Counted from the first letter of the stretch, positions 35,760-48,954 are shown. The stretch is DNA of 64,000 nt from Paulownia fortunei (GCA_019321725.1 JAGSPU010000052.1:2418001-2482000), one strand, 5' to 3'. Notes: generated from the letters alone by a model not told the origin. Made by a program: numbers and translations.

Positions 35760-36672
35760 TACTATTCACCAATTTTTTCTCAATTCTCCACATCCTTTTT
35801 TCTATCACATTTCGTTCTTTATTGTTGATCTTTTCTAATCTTTTTCCATTCTTTATTGTTCATTACTTTTTTTTATTTCTTTTTTCCATTGCCTTTCTTT
35901 ATTTATTGTTAATCTTCTTCTACCCTTTTTTCCCTTATTTATTGTTCATTATTTTTTTAATTTTTATTTTGGCACTTGGGATGACTCATTGGAAATGCAG
36001 AAATAAGTTGATATTATCACAGAAATCCAGTACTTGTCCCTTGTGAACCGGATAAGCATATGGATGAAACAAAATAGTACATGCTTATAGATGTGAAACC
36101 ATGACCTTCACCTAAAACGAAGAGAAATAAACAAATTATCCACTAAAAAGACGCCATGATGCGGAATTTCTGAAAAATTGTCCACTTCTGTAAAGTAGAG
36201 AGTAACAGTTATTCTCAAGTAATTTCTACAATCTAAGTGACAATGATGTTTGATAACAGAAACGAGAGCCATCTCTCACAATCCCCTAGTCCAGGACCAG
36301 TTTTACTTTAACCTTTTGAAAACTGGAGTTCAGCCTTTTTTGTGACTTTTCTTACGAGCGAAGGAGGCTAAACAGCGGGGGGCGGTTGAAGCTACTTAGT
36401 TAAGGGAACGCTTAATAAAGCCCCATATACTGTTAATAATCTAAGGTCACAAGGCTATTCCAGACAAGTTATCAGGTGCAATTCTGGAAAGGAAGCTCGA
36501 TATCAAAGTTAGTAATGGACAAGAAACAGGATAGATAATGAGAAGCTCTGATCATTCAATAAATCATTAACACGTGTGAAATATTGTAGATCGGTCAATC
36601 AAATTTCAGAATTGGAAATTTGTGACTATGAGAGAGTTATTTTGGAGTAAGAGTGTGTTTGAAACCTCTAAT
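35067..36672. other. Intergenic region between TFIIB-B and TFIIB-C
   Basis: No gene is supportable. A TA microsatellite lies near 35728-35758, followed by a pyrimidine-rich, T-heavy stretch (35,760-35,960) whose open frame is low-complexity. The part from about 36,000 has more mixed composition and may include the TFIIB-C 3' UTR. Confidence 0.5.
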
Positions 36673-39600
36673 TTAGGCTTTAGGACTACTAAGGTTCTTC
36701 AGGTCCCTTTCCTTTGCATACCATTCGGGTATGATCTTGGCAGCGTGTGATAAAGATCCTTATAAGCATTCTTGATGGTCCTTCTGCAACTGTAGTAGCA
36801 ATTGAAATGTCTGCAAGCATACCATTTCAAATTTCAATAAAGCATACAAGGAATAAGACTTGGGTAGCATAGATTACACCTATACCTACCCAGTACACAA
36901 TCTGAATTAGAAGACTAGTTTGCCCAATAAGAATTGAGACGTGGGGTCTCACAGATCAATACACAAATTTAAATACATAGCATTTGCCATAGCAAATCTG
37001 TACAAAAGTTCCTTTAGCAGGGGAAGGGGAATGTCTGGAACTAAAGACCTTAAACATAGGCTCAAAACCTTGAGACAAGTGTGATACCAGAGTCTGTTGA
37101 AAATAAATAAGATGGTAAAAGCTCTAACCTCGCAGGGGTTTCTTCGAATCTGACAGCTGAGTTACCATAAAAATAATCGCTGCAGCAATAGAAATAGGGC
37201 TCCTCCTGCAATAAAAGAACAATGATGTTGGCAAGCATGAGATAAGCCATAGTTCTCTAGCAATCAGAGTTACAAATAGAGGATTCCATTTAAAAGCCTT
37301 TCATATGAACTCCTGGTTTACTTATAAACAAAGTTGTGGGGCAACAATTCTAGTGGCATAGATAAAGCTAAGACCTTTTACTTGTAATTCATTATAAAAA
37401 ATGTATTTATCCTGCATGACACGATGAATTGCCATCACCCCATTCTTCTCCTTTACCAAAAGCGAAACCTTGCATGCAGTTCGACTCATTGAGAATGAAG
37501 AGATCAAGGGCATTCACCCTCTACGGAAATAATGGGACCATTTTCAAAATTAAGCAAACCTTTCATATCATATTCTTTCTAATTTACATTGGACATTTCA
37601 TCCTCAGGAGGAAAATGGGCCACACCATCCTCACCCCACCCCACCCCCACCCCCTCCAGTTTTTACACTTTTAGACTGAACACAAAGTCAACAAGTACAA
37701 CCCATTTCAATTTCCAACTTCAACTATAATACAATTTGGCCATGCAGCTGAGTTTCAAAATTCACAACAAATATTAGGGTTAAGGGCGTTTTTCATTACT
37801 ATAACTTTTTGTATAGTGCCGGTTTCAAGTTTAAAACCAGTCCTGCCTAAAATAGTAAGAGGACCGGTAATGCAGCAAAAAGTTTCAAGAGAAACATTTG
37901 AAAATGGACAGAATTGAAATGCAAAGTATATCAGATTACCTAATATCGAAGTCCCCTGCCTTCTGGACAGTTTCTTGGACAGTTTTGACATCTTCATTGC
38001 TCATACCAAGATTAGAGCAGAAACGCCTCTGCAAAACAAAAAACAAAAGAAGATGATATAACCATTAAATTGAAAATATAGGAAGGTCATTACTTTAAAA
38101 ACACTAAGAAAAACTTGACAGCCACCAACTAAGGATCTGCACAGCTTGCTATGACATTATTTTCCAAGGCAAACTCACCAGATAGTCCCCTGCATGAATG
38201 GTACCCATCTCCATTGACTCACCCATCTCAACCTTCAACTGCTTCACTATAAATTCTTTTGCTCGGCCAATTTCTTTTTTTGTAGCTCCAGCAACAATTG
38301 AGCATATTTCTAGTTGAGACCCACAGGTTCAGAGGACTTCATAAAGGGGTAATAGTAAACATTAATTATCAACATGCAAGTGATTTAAGTGGCACCTTTT
38401 ACAGTGCGTGGCTTGCCTTCCTGACGACAAGCAATATAAATGCAGGCAGCCACAAGAGCCTCCAAGTTTCTTCCTCTTGTACACTTCTGATCTTCCAACC
38501 TTTTATATATTTCACTTGCCCGATCCTTCGAATAAAAGCACCATCATAAAACAAAGTTGGATTTTAAAGTCAGACTAGGAAAGAAATGAGAAGTTGAGGA
38601 AAGTGCTGAGACATCAACTACTGAAACATCGTTTTGATTGTGCAACACTTAATGTATGTTAACTTGGCAACTTCTTTTAAAAGAATATCACCAATGCCGA
38701 TTGCCATTAAGTTTATTGGTACATGACGGTCAGTCTGGTGTATGATGAGACAGCATGGCGATAAAATTTTGTGGATATTCATTTCATCCCAAACCATTTA
38801 CAGCATATTGTAGCAACTCTAAGCTGTCTATAAAAACACATTTACCTTGCACCAAGTCCACCAACACCCCAAACCAAACCTTCCCCCTCCAAGAAAAATA
38901 ATACAGAGGAAGAAAGCGGCACACAAGTAAGCTCATGCAAGAGAAAGAGAAAGGGGGAGAGACCAGAGTCAAAGGGTAAAAAAGAACAGAAAAAAAAAAG
39001 ATAAAAAGAGACATTAAAATCAGAAAAACTCGTATTAAGATTTGACAAGCTAATATTCACACTGCAGTCTGCATCACTTTGCACAAGCTTTTACACAGGA
39101 AATAAATGAGCAAGAGTGCATACCTTAATGGTTGTTACAAGACTCAACCTGGGACAGGGGGAGAAACAATTAATGTCAGTTATATTCATCACAATTTCTT
39201 TAATTAGCTCATAATATATTAAAGAGGAATCAACAATAATATATCCCTAAAAGCAGCAACATGGATTGGGTCAAAGCGACAAATTTGCTCACACCTAGAT
39301 TACCACATAAAGATTTCGTCATCAATAGAGTTTAGTTATTCAATGTCCGTCCATAATCAAAACAGACGTGAGTATATAACTGTTAACTTTTCCCCTGTCT
39401 AACAAGATAAATGATTACGTAAAACAATGAAGCATCATCAGTTCCTCGACAGCTATCAGCCACAGTTCATTAGAGACAAATCCCATATATATGTACAAAT
39501 AACCAGATTGTTAACAACTAAATAACAAATCAAACTCAAAAGCCACATTTGCAACAATGTACTAGAGTGCAATCAGAAATTGATAAGACTAACTTGAATA

Positions 39601-40596
39601 ACATACAATCAATGTTCAGTCACAAAAGCAGATATTCAAGCCCAAAAAGTAGCAAACAACTCAGCATTCCCATAAAAAAATGCTCACAAAAATAAGAAAC
39701 ATCCCAAAGAAGGGAAAAAAACATTAACTTCCAGATCTTGCTTTACTGCTGCCTTTTGTCGGCTCATTACCAAACTATCCAAATCAATGGAACACGTTTG
39801 TTATCTACAATTCCAAATTTCCAATGATAGCTACTAATGATTCCCTTCAGGTAAAGCTAATTTTTGCTGCTTCATTCATGAACCAACACATTCAACATCA
39901 ATGCAGCACTTCACCTATAATTTTTTTCATTCTCATTATTTTCCTTTTCCAATTTTATTTTTTTTGTGATAAAGTTCCATCTCGCTCATCATATCATTGA
40001 TATATCAATTTCGTTCCAGAAATGCCAGTCAACAACGTTTTGAAAGCCCATTTTAAAAGCAAAGCATTTCCAAAAAACCCAAAATATCACTACCATCATG
40101 TGAGAAAGGGTCTTAATTCTATCATAGTATTCAATCAAACCATTAAACAAACCCAACAAAACCCTTCAAAGGTTTCAACTTAAACCCCAAAGTCCCCAAA
40201 AACCAACGAACCATTGAAAAAAAGATTTAAAAACAAAACAGTCACAGACCTATCAGCCATGTTAGTAATGGTCTTAAAAGCCAAGACAATAGCTCGGTCT
40301 GGATCCCCGCCCCGGTTCTGCAACCGGGACAGCGACGAATCCCCGTTCGACCCATTTGCACCACGAGAAATAACCGTAGAAAGAGCCGCATCAGCCAGAA
40401 GCGGGTTAACAGGTCCACCCACACGATTCGGGTCGTGATCGCCAGAATCATCGGCAAAGGTTCTCCACTCGGAAGTCTCGTCGATGGAGCGGGATTCCAG
40501 TACTAGCCCACACTCCGAGCACACGGTGTCCCCCGCCGAGTGATCGAACACCACCTCGGTGTTCCGCTTGCAGTCCGAACAGTAGGTGTCCGACAT
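36673..40596 (-). CDS. TFIIB-C: canonical TFIIB (312 aa if last-exon frame is intact), seven exons
   Basis: Exons (minus): 40596-40250, 39148-39124, 38525-38396, 38309-38179, 38028-37940, 37205-37129 and 36810-36673. The start [12 protein letters not shown] was chosen over an upstream in-frame ATG because TFIIB orthologues begin MSD or MAD. The zinc ribbon (CSDC, CSEC), B-finger ([22 protein letters not shown]) and both cyclin folds are recognisable. Exons 1-6 are intact. Exon 7 is 138 nt instead of 140: one base is missing after VAEG and one about 45 bp later. As written the C-terminus is replaced from that point; corrected, the protein is exactly 312 aa, the usual TFIIB length. A TATA motif lies at 40806-40797. 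This is the most conventional TFIIB of the four. Confidence 0.87.
37200..37800. other. TFIIB-C intron 5 interior
   Basis: Contains a C-rich run (ccaccccacccccacccc, about 37636-37654) and no gene. The small open frames on either strand have no motifs. Confidence 0.4.
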
Positions 40597-40796
40597 CATT
40601 TTTATCGGATTCTCCGAATCAACCCCCCGGAGATTATTCAAATTGGGTGGACAATACGGAGTTTCTGGGTCGTGATTTTTCTGGGTTTTGCGGGATTTTC
40701 AGGATCTTTCGCTCTCCCCTCTCCCTCTGTGTCTCCTTTCTCTCTAGAATCTGAGCTGGAGAAACAGGAAGGGCCATTGCAGGATGGGTCAAAGTG

Positions 40797-40806
40797 GTAT
40801 ATATAG
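40797..40806 (-). promoter_or_regulatory. TATA box of TFIIB-C
   Basis: CTATATATAC reads on the minus strand about 200 bp upstream of the start codon at 40596. A CT-rich leader (on the plus strand 'gctctcccctctccctctgtg') follows in the expected 5' UTR, as is common for plant housekeeping genes. Confidence 0.5.
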
Positions 40807-40899
40807 AGAGGAAGGTGAATGTCTTTGGGGGTCGGCGATGAAGGTCTTGTCGGGTCGGGTCCCACTTTATTGCAAGAAATTGAAATAGGCACATGCTAT

Positions 40900-42290
40900 T
40901 TTGGGTGGCTTCTGTCAACTTTCTTTTCTGTTATTGTTTTTCTTTTCTTTCGTTTTCTTATCCACTTGAAAGATGTTCGTTTTGGCCATACTCAGTTCCA
41001 TCTTCTATCCTATCATTTTTGGATATTATAATTTTTCATGTATTCACTCAAAAGATTGTTTACCAAATAATGATAGTTCTTCATAGAATATCAGATTTTA
41101 ATTATGGTGTGTTTAGCACAATTCTTGAAAATTTGATTATAAATTAATTAAAATTAATTTTTGCAATACTTGATTCTCAAAAAAATTGATTTTACCAAAT
41201 TGTGATTTATCAAAAACTTTAAATTTTAGTTTTTTTAAGAATGTAGATTATTGCGTTTAAAATTGAAATAACACAGAAGTGATCATAGTTTAAGTTGTCT
41301 AACGCATCTTAAAAATTACAATTGATAAAAAATAATGATAATTTAGATTGTAGATCAGATAAAAGTATAAAATAATTTTAAAAGTCCAAACCACACCACT
41401 CTCATCCTTATAGATCCAATTATTGTTAGAGATCAACATATCGGGAAATGATGGTTGATCCGATCTATTTGGGTGCAAAAATTTGAAAATTTGATTAAAG
41501 TGATCAAATACTAATTGAACTAGTCGAATCGGTCAGAAAATCGATTAAACTAGTAAAAAAAATTTTATATATATTTTTTTTAAAAATTTAAACTTGGTAT
41601 TTAATTATATGTATATGATTATTTAGATATTAGGCTTTGTTAAATATATTTTTTAGTTATTTATTTATTTATTTATAGCGTGAATATAATAATTAATTTT
41701 TTAAATTATTATTTTATATAACATAATAAAAAAATATAATCAATTTTTATTAAATTGACAGTTGAACCAATTCGAATAGTTGAACCGTTGCGATTATAAA
41801 AATAATTAATTGAACTATTGATCTGCAACAAAAAGAATTTGGTCACTAGTCTAAAAACAATGGAAAAAATATCTATAATTATGTGTTTATATATATATAT
41901 ATATATATGTGGGAGAGGGGTTTTTGACCGGAGTAAACATTTTAAACTTAATTTTTACTCAATTCTAAATTATTATAGTTTTGATTTTATTTATAACAGA
42001 AAATTCTTATTGGTTACTTATTATTTATCAAAGCATCATTAACTCCATCATAAATCTTAACTTCCATTTCCTTATTAAATTCGTAAATCAAGGAAAGATA
42101 TAATGTCACATTCAAAATTTAACAATTCCATCACAAGTCTTAACTTATCTTTCCTTTTAGAGCTGTTTGCTTCTCATGATTATTACATCTCACTCTTTGC
42201 ATATGCTTAATTCACTAAAGTACATTTCCCTCATTGCAACGGACATTCTTTGAGTGTAGGAAGATGTACCATCAAATATTTTTTTCTACC
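40900..42290. other. Intergenic region between TFIIB-C and TFIIB-D
   Basis: No supportable gene. Holds a dispersed repeat copy at about 41430-41830 (entered separately) and a TA microsatellite at about 41890-41908. Confidence 0.5.
41430..41830 (+). repeat. Dispersed AT-rich repeat family, copy 1
   Basis: This copy shares ordered blocks with three others in the window: a 'tttaattatatgtatatgattattta'-like block, an 'agttatttatttattt' block and 'aatcaatttttatt' followed by 'cagttgaacc'. Related copies lie at about 45030-45290 (inverted), 55440-55800 and 56100-56400. No coding capacity or clean termini are visible, so it is probably a decayed non-autonomous element. Confidence 0.6.
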
Positions 42291-42458
42291 TGTCAAGAAA
42301 ATCTTTTGGTGAAAATTTAGATGATATTCGTGTCATGCAATCTTTGACAACAATAGTCATTGTCCCCCTGCTTCTACTTATATATACAACTTGCACTTTT
42401 CAACCAAAAAAACTAACAAATTATGCCATAAGCAATTCTTCATTCATTCTTCTGTTTT

Positions 42459-44543
42459 CTAGGCTTTCAGACAGCCGATGTTCTTGAGATCCCTCCCCTT
42501 CACATAGGATTCTGGTAGTATCCTTTGTGCATAAGGCAGGAGATCTCTGAAGGCATTCTTGATTGTCCCTTCTGCTACTGTCGTTGCATCAGCAATATCT
42601 ACATTATGTATGCCAATTCCCTTTCAGATAAAGCTCAGAACTTGTGTCCATTTATCGGCATAAGGATCTTAAAATTACCTCTGAGGGATTTCTTTGAGCC
42701 TGAGAGCTGATTTATCATGAAAATGACTGCTGCGGCAATGGATATAGGGCTCCTCCTGTAAGGACAAGGATAAAGAGAACTGTTACCATTTGGTAACAAA
42801 TTTCACTAATTAATAAGACTCATGTAGAATTATAAACAATACTGACCATATGCCAAGATTCGTGCAAGAACATAAGTACCTTATATCGAGCTCTTCTGAC
42901 TTCTGGATAGTTTTTCGAACAGTTCTAACCTCTTCATTGCTCATACCAAGCTTACAACAAAAACGTCTCTGAAAACAGAAGACAAACCTATGACTACAAT
43001 TTTGCTAATGTAAAAAGAAGATTATGTATTATAGATCACAGTGACAATGCACTAACCAGATAATCTCCTGTATTTGCAGTTACCATCTGTACTGATTCAC
43101 CCATCTCCACCTTCAAATGTTTCCTGATGAAATCTACAGCTCGAGTGAATTCTCTCTTTGTAGCTCCATTCAGGACAGAGCAGATTTCTGGTTCACATTC
43201 AGTCACCCACAGATTTAGAGGAGGAGTTCAAAAAGGATGATATTAAACCAGAGATCATATCCAATATTGTAAAGTACTAAGTTAACAGACACCTTTTATA
43301 GTGCGCGATATGCCCTCTTGTCTGCAGGCAATGAAAATGCAAGCAGCCGCTAGAGTTTCAACTTTTTTCCCTCTTGTAGACTTCTGATCATATAACTTTT
43401 TATATATATGACAGGCTCCATCCTTCATATCAAAATTAAAAAAACGTTTATAAGTTGATATTAGAGAATAACGATAGAGGACCAAAACTCCATATAACTT
43501 CAAAAGTAATCTTGGTTTTACAATTAAAAGCTGAAATATATGTATAAATAATGCATGCCATAATGCTAAATGATCAAGCATTAGGATTAATAGATTATGC
43601 TTCCATTACATTAACTACTACTTTTATAGATTACGCTTCCATTACATTAATAATTTTTTTTTAGATTATGCTTCCATTACATTAACTACTTGTTTTTTTT
43701 TTTTATCTCTAATCTTCTATAAAATCAGGGTTATTATTCCCACAGACAACCAACAAGGATTTAAAAATACACAAGTTAGATGATTCTTGTCATCGTATTA
43801 TACCCTCTTGAAAAATCTTTCTTCCTGATTAACCTTATTAAATCTTAATTTTTCTTACAATATCAGAGGGATGCACAAAATTCTATGATTTATCGAGGAA
43901 CAAGAACTATACCTTGATGGTAGCAAGAAGGCTCAACCTGTAACAACAAAGAAGACATTATATTAATTTGAGTTTCAAATGTAATATGATCGCATAATTA
44001 CGATCAGATTTAACAAGGAAATCACAAGCAAAACACACATTCAGATTACGGATCGCAAGAAAATTGCAGTGACAAGAAAATAGTCAACCACAAGTCCACA
44101 GACCTATCAGCCATTTCAGCAATGGTTGTAAAGGCAGATACAATAGACTGGTACGGATCATTGCGGCGGTTCAGCCTCCAGCTCAACCCAGAAATCTTAT
44201 GACCATCGGAAACAACCGCGTGGTATCCATGGCGTTCTCCACCGCTCAACCCAGAAACCGGATCAGTCCGACGGTCCATCCTCCTACTCAACCCAGAAAT
44301 CGGACCATTAGAAACAACAGTGGAGAGGGCAGCGTCGGCGAGGAGCGGATCAACAGGCGCTCCGACACGGTTCGGGTCATGATCGTCCTTGTCATCAGCG
44401 AAGTTCCGCCACTCGGCGGTCTCGTCAATGAAATGGGACTCCAAAACGAGGCCGCACTCCGTGCAAACGGCGTCGCCGGATGCCCTGTCCAATACCACCA
44501 CCGTCTCTCTCCGGCAGTCCGTACAATAACTTTCCTCTGACAT
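42459..44543 (-). CDS. TFIIB-D: near-identical inverted copy of TFIIB-A, 343 aa, seven exons
   Basis: Exons (minus): 44543-44104, 43937-43913, 43422-43293, 43187-43057, 42968-42880, 42755-42679 and 42598-42459, joining to 1032 nt without interruption. Zinc ribbon C7, C10, C27 and C30, the expanded SGLS linker and both cyclin folds are as in TFIIB-A. The few protein differences include A for V in PLLADAAL and DIAD for EIAD at the exon 6/7 junction. Purely frame-preserving differences across a full seven-exon gene argue that both copies are recent and have been kept coding. Upstream, the segment carrying the TATA box in TFIIB-A is absent, so transcription may be reduced, moved to another start, or lost. 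Confidence 0.9.
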
Positions 44544-44658
44544 TGTAACTAGTTCTTTTGTGTCTTACGTAATTTAGTCTCTACTTCTCAAGGTAAAAAG
44601 TGAAATACTAATTTTGATTATCCATTCCAGGCTCTATTAATAAATATTATGCTTGGGT

Positions 44659-44759
<101 letters not shown>

Positions 44760-44959
44760 TTTTAAAGGGTATTAGAATTCTTGGTCCATTAGAATTGTGA
44801 GAGATTATTATCAAGCTCCAAGTTATAGGACTCTGACAGAGATTGTATAGGTTTCCATGCAAATTTTGGATATGGCTCACAATCACGTTTGTTTGGAGGA
44901 AAAAAAACAAACAAAACGAAATAAATGGGAGTTGATAAATTAATTGAGAAAAAACAACA

Positions 44960-47547
44960 GTTAATGGATGTTTTATAATTAGATTAATAATTAAATCAGT
45001 TTTGTTCTCGGTTAATAATTTAATCATGAAGGTTTGATTAATCTAATAAAAATTAAATAATTAAATCAGTTTTAATTAAATGTGAAATCTAAATAATCAT
45101 GTACATATAATAAAATATCAAGTTTATGTTTTCTAAAAAAATAAAAATAAATAAATTTTTGATCCTATTCGATCGAATTTTTACCAATTTAATTAAATTT
45201 TCAATTTTTTTCACCCAAATAAATTAAATCAACCACCAAGATTGATTTGATCTAGATCTTCAATCTGATTTAGTTTTAAAACACTGCAGCTAATTGTTAA
45301 AAAGCTGCTGCACGGAGGCACGATGGAGAACTGTTTAATCAGGTAACGATTTCATCTTATGTTGTGAGTAGAGACTTAATATATTATGTTTATTTTATAG
45401 TGAAAGTGGAGGCTTTAAATATTATTTATTGGGTTTAATGTTGAAGGAGGCAATTGTATCAATGGCTAATATTAATGATTTTAATGTTGAACAAATCTGA
45501 ATGTGTTTTTGTTTTCTTAACCTTTTTTTTTTTTTTTTTGCAAGACAAATAATCTAAATCCAATATCATTACAATATCAAAATAATTAAATTTGTCTGAT
45601 CATTATGGAATTATAGACTCTTCTTAGGAATTATTATAAGTTAATTCAATTTTTTTTTCTTTTTCTATTCATCTTCAAGGATGATGTTTACCGGGTTCCC
45701 CAATTTCCTTCCAAACGTCTCAAAATTTATGATTAATAATATAATAGATGTAAGATACTTGTCAACAAATTACTTTGACCTTAGCCAAGTGATAAAACAT
45801 TAAAATTAAGTTGGAATTCGTTTTTCTAAATTATTTTTGTGTTTTCAATCTGAAAATATTTGGTTTGTTCATTTTGGGAGATTATTTCAAAGAACACTTC
45901 AGAAAAAACAATGCCTTTTCCAACCTTTTTTTCATAGTTTACAACGTATTTTACCAAAAGATAACACATCATTTAAAAAAAATAAGGTTTCATTATCATG
46001 AAATACTCTTTATTTTGTATCTATGCAAACAAACAATCCAAGCATGTATTCTCAAAATAAAAAATATGAACTAATTAACTTGTCAACTCAAACTATCAAA
46101 CTTTACAATTCACTAATCCAAACACATTCTTCATTTTCACAAATTTCCTAATAAATCTTCTAAAAAAATTGAGAATTCTTTATTAAATTAAAATAAAATA
46201 AGCCAAGGAAGAAATTTAAAGGACGAGGAAAAACCGGAAATTTAGTGATAAGTTATGAATCTTATAATTGAGTCATTTTTCTCGGGTAATAATGCTGGAT
46301 TAAATAGACCTACAACTCATTGTTTGTATGCACCAGTTGTCTTTACTTTTTTAAGCAAATCAAGGTATAAACCTACTATCACTTCTCGTGTACTAATTGT
46401 AATTTGGTGGTATATTTCGTATTATATTTTTTAGATACACATCAAATATATTTAATTATTTTAAATATATATTTAATAAAATATTTTATATACTTAATGT
46501 ATATTTAAAGCATAATACGAAAAGTAAATGAAACAAAGAGAAATATTTGATTCTCAATCAACTATTGAATGATTGCGAAGTTATTAGTAGTCTTCCAATA
46601 GAAAGAACCTCACCCGAGCTTCTGTACACTTAAGATGGGATCCTGTGAATAGATCACTGATGATCATATTTTGATCAGAATAAGATAAGCTGATTGTCTT
46701 CTCATTCATTGCTATTCAGCAGCATATATCAGTTATGAATATAGTGTACTTATGTGATGGATATATACCCATGATTCCCTTTTTGCCCTTGAAATAAAAT
46801 TTAATTTCCAAACAAATCAAGATTTCCATTTCTTACATAGGTCAAAACCTGACCCATTTTGAGATCCGGTTTCATCTAGAAACTCCAACTTGGATTCTTG
46901 TTCGATTTTTTCGATCTCTTTACTATTTATTAAGTTAAGTATTGGAGGTTTTTGATTGGTTCGATCCATACATTAAATTTTAAAAACTCAGATTGTGATT
47001 GTACCCGACCCCTCTGCCCCAAATCATTTTGATCAGTGATTTCAGAACTCTTACAAGTTCATTCTTCAATGTAGAATCCTACAATCTTGGGATTATAGGT
47101 GTCTAAATCTGTCCCCAATAATTAACAAGGCAAGTTGCATTCTTTCCAGCAAGATTCTTGAAAATCAGAATTAAAATATAGCTAGTTGCTGTCATAGACC
47201 TCTGTTCCATACTTTGCAATTGTATCTTTCACTCTTTTTAGAGTGCAATAATTTGTTAAAGCTGCATGTTGTCAACTTAGTCAAAATTTGAGAACTGGAA
47301 TATGCTAAATAATGCATGACTTAGAAGGAATAATGCCATAAAGATAAAACCAGTGAAGAATAACAATTAATTAATTCTCAAGGTCCAAGAAATCCACCTA
47401 TTCTACTTTGGATGTATCCAAACAATTAGACTTGGCTGAGGAACCAAATTGTAGCCCTGTATTTCCAGACAATGGCTTGAATTTCATTCGTATTTGTACC
47501 TTTTTTCTTGAATGGACAAACACAAATAATAATTAAGAAGAATAATT
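44960..47547. other. Intergenic region between TFIIB-D and the UGT cluster
   Basis: AT-rich and without a supportable gene. Contains the inverted dispersed repeat copy at about 45030-45290 and a T17 run near 45523-45539. The last few hundred bases are probably UGT-1 3' UTR. Confidence 0.5.
45030..45290 (-). repeat. Dispersed AT-rich repeat family, copy 2 (inverted)
   Basis: Read on the minus strand it follows the same block order as copy 1 at 41430-41830, including 'tattatatgtacatgatta' and a 'tatttgggtg' block. The two copies therefore flank TFIIB-D as an inverted pair. Confidence 0.6.
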
Positions 47548-48954
47548 TTATCTATTGATGTGGGCAATAAATGAATCCATCTCCTTCCTGGTAGCCCCTC
47601 CTTTCATCACAGACTGCTTGACAGCATCCCCTAATTCTGCTGCTCTTTTCCTCATCTCATCTCCTTCTCTTGATGCCATTAATCTTCTCACAGCCTTTTC
47701 TACTGTATCTGATGATATCACATCATCGCGAATCGCCCAATCCTTCATTTCCACACCAATTTTCAGCACCTTTGTCATTAGGACAGCATTCCTCGGCTGG
47801 TCCGAATGCATTGGCCATGCTGCTATAGGCACTCCCATGCTGATGCTCTCTATGCATGAATTCCATCCACAATGACTGATGAAACCACCGGTCGACGGGT
47901 GTCCTAGAATCTCCAATTGGGGTGCCCAGTCTCTAACAATTAGTCCTCTTCCTTCTACTCTTTCCTCGTACCTTTCTGGCAGTGGAGCTCTTCTAACATC
48001 TCCTTCGAATACATCTCCTTTGTCGGCGTCTCTCAATACCCATATGAACTTCTGTTCACTTCTTTCCATCCCAAGAGCTAGCTCAGCAATTTGTTCATTA
48101 GATAAAGAAGATGTGGTTCCGAAGGAAACAAATATGACTGAATTCGGGCCCTGCTTGTCAAGCCACTCCAAGCACTTGTCACGGGATTCTGAGTGCTTTT
48201 TCTCAGGTATCAACACTGGATTGAATGGACCTATAGCCCAGTTTTTCTCAGTCCCAGAAGTCTTTCCTTTTGCAAGCAGGTCGACGTATAAACCTTCAAT
48301 CACTCGGGATGTATTGTAAAGGTCTCCAGAATTGAATTTTCGGGCCTCCTGTTGCAACTTTGAGAGTTCTGAAAACTCTGGAGGAAAGCACCCTTCCATG
48401 GATGGAACTTCTTTAACAATCTCTGCTTCAGTTGGTAGAACTGGTTTGCCTGTAACTTCCCAGTAAAATGAGTACAGAGAAAATGCTGATATACTCTGAA
48501 AACAATAGGACTCGGCATTTGGAATAGAGTAAATATCTTGCACAACATAAGCCATCATTGAGTCATAAATGACAACTATTCTTCCGGCCATGGCTGAAAG
48601 TTTGTGCACTAGATCATAAACTGGCTGCCTGAGATGCATCGATGCGTGTAGCGACGGAAGGATCTGTGTGGGAAATTTAATGGTGGCGTTGGGGTCTGGA
48701 AGAGGGTTGCTGAAAGTAGGTGTCGGAAACTCATGGAAATGAATGTTGGCAATGGCTGAAGGGTCCCAACCCTGGACACGAATCTTTGCCTGGTGGTTGT
48801 GAGTGGTGGTGCCGACAAAATGGACGGGTAGGTTGTAGGCGGAGATGAGGCGGGACAGGTGGAGGAGCTGGTTGAGATGGCCTTGAGCTGGAAGCGGCAC
48901 CATGACCACGGACAGGGGAACCTCTTCCACAGCATCTTGATAATTATTTGCCAT
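47548..48954 (-). CDS. UGT-1: zeatin O-glucosyltransferase-like UDP-glycosyltransferase, 468 aa, intact
   Basis: Single-exon family 1 UGT. The N-terminal acceptor domain has the conserved catalytic His26 in PLPAQGHLNQ and the IVVIYDSM strand. The C-terminal domain has SVIFVSFGTTSSLS and a full 44-residue PSPG box at residues 343-386, starting WAPQLEILGH and ending HSDQ; a final Gln usually goes with UDP-glucose. Overall pattern (QPVYDLVHKLS, FIWVLRDADKGDVF) is that of the zeatin O-glucosyl/O-xylosyltransferase group, which store cytokinins as O-glycosides. The actual acceptor is unproven. It is the only uninterrupted member of a three-gene tandem array. A weak TATA-like TTTAAATA lies near 48996 on the minus strand. 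Confidence 0.9.
   Translation of the reverse strand: MANNYQDAVEEVPLSVVMVPLPAQGHLNQLLHLSRLISAYNLPVHFVGTTTHNHQAKIRVQGWDPSAIANIHFHEFPTPTFSNPLPDPNATIKFPTQILPSLHASMHLRQPVYDLVHKLSAMAGRIVVIYDSMMAYVVQDIYSIPNAESYCFQSISAFSLYSFYWEVTGKPVLPTEAEIVKEVPSMEGCFPPEFSELSKLQQEARKFNSGDLYNTSRVIEGLYVDLLAKGKTSGTEKNWAIGPFNPVLIPEKKHSESRDKCLEWLDKQGPNSVIFVSFGTTSSLSNEQIAELALGMERSEQKFIWVLRDADKGDVFEGDVRRAPLPERYEERVEGRGLIVRDWAPQLEILGHPSTGGFISHCGWNSCIESISMGVPIAAWPMHSDQPRNAVLMTKVLKIGVEMKDWAIRDDVISSDTVEKAVRRLMASREGDEMRKRAAELGDAVKQSVMKGGATRKEMDSFIAHINR

Noticed and set aside
35708..36046. 112-codon hydrophobic open frame
   Set aside because: Translation of a TA microsatellite and T-rich low-complexity DNA; Phe/Leu/Ile repeats only.
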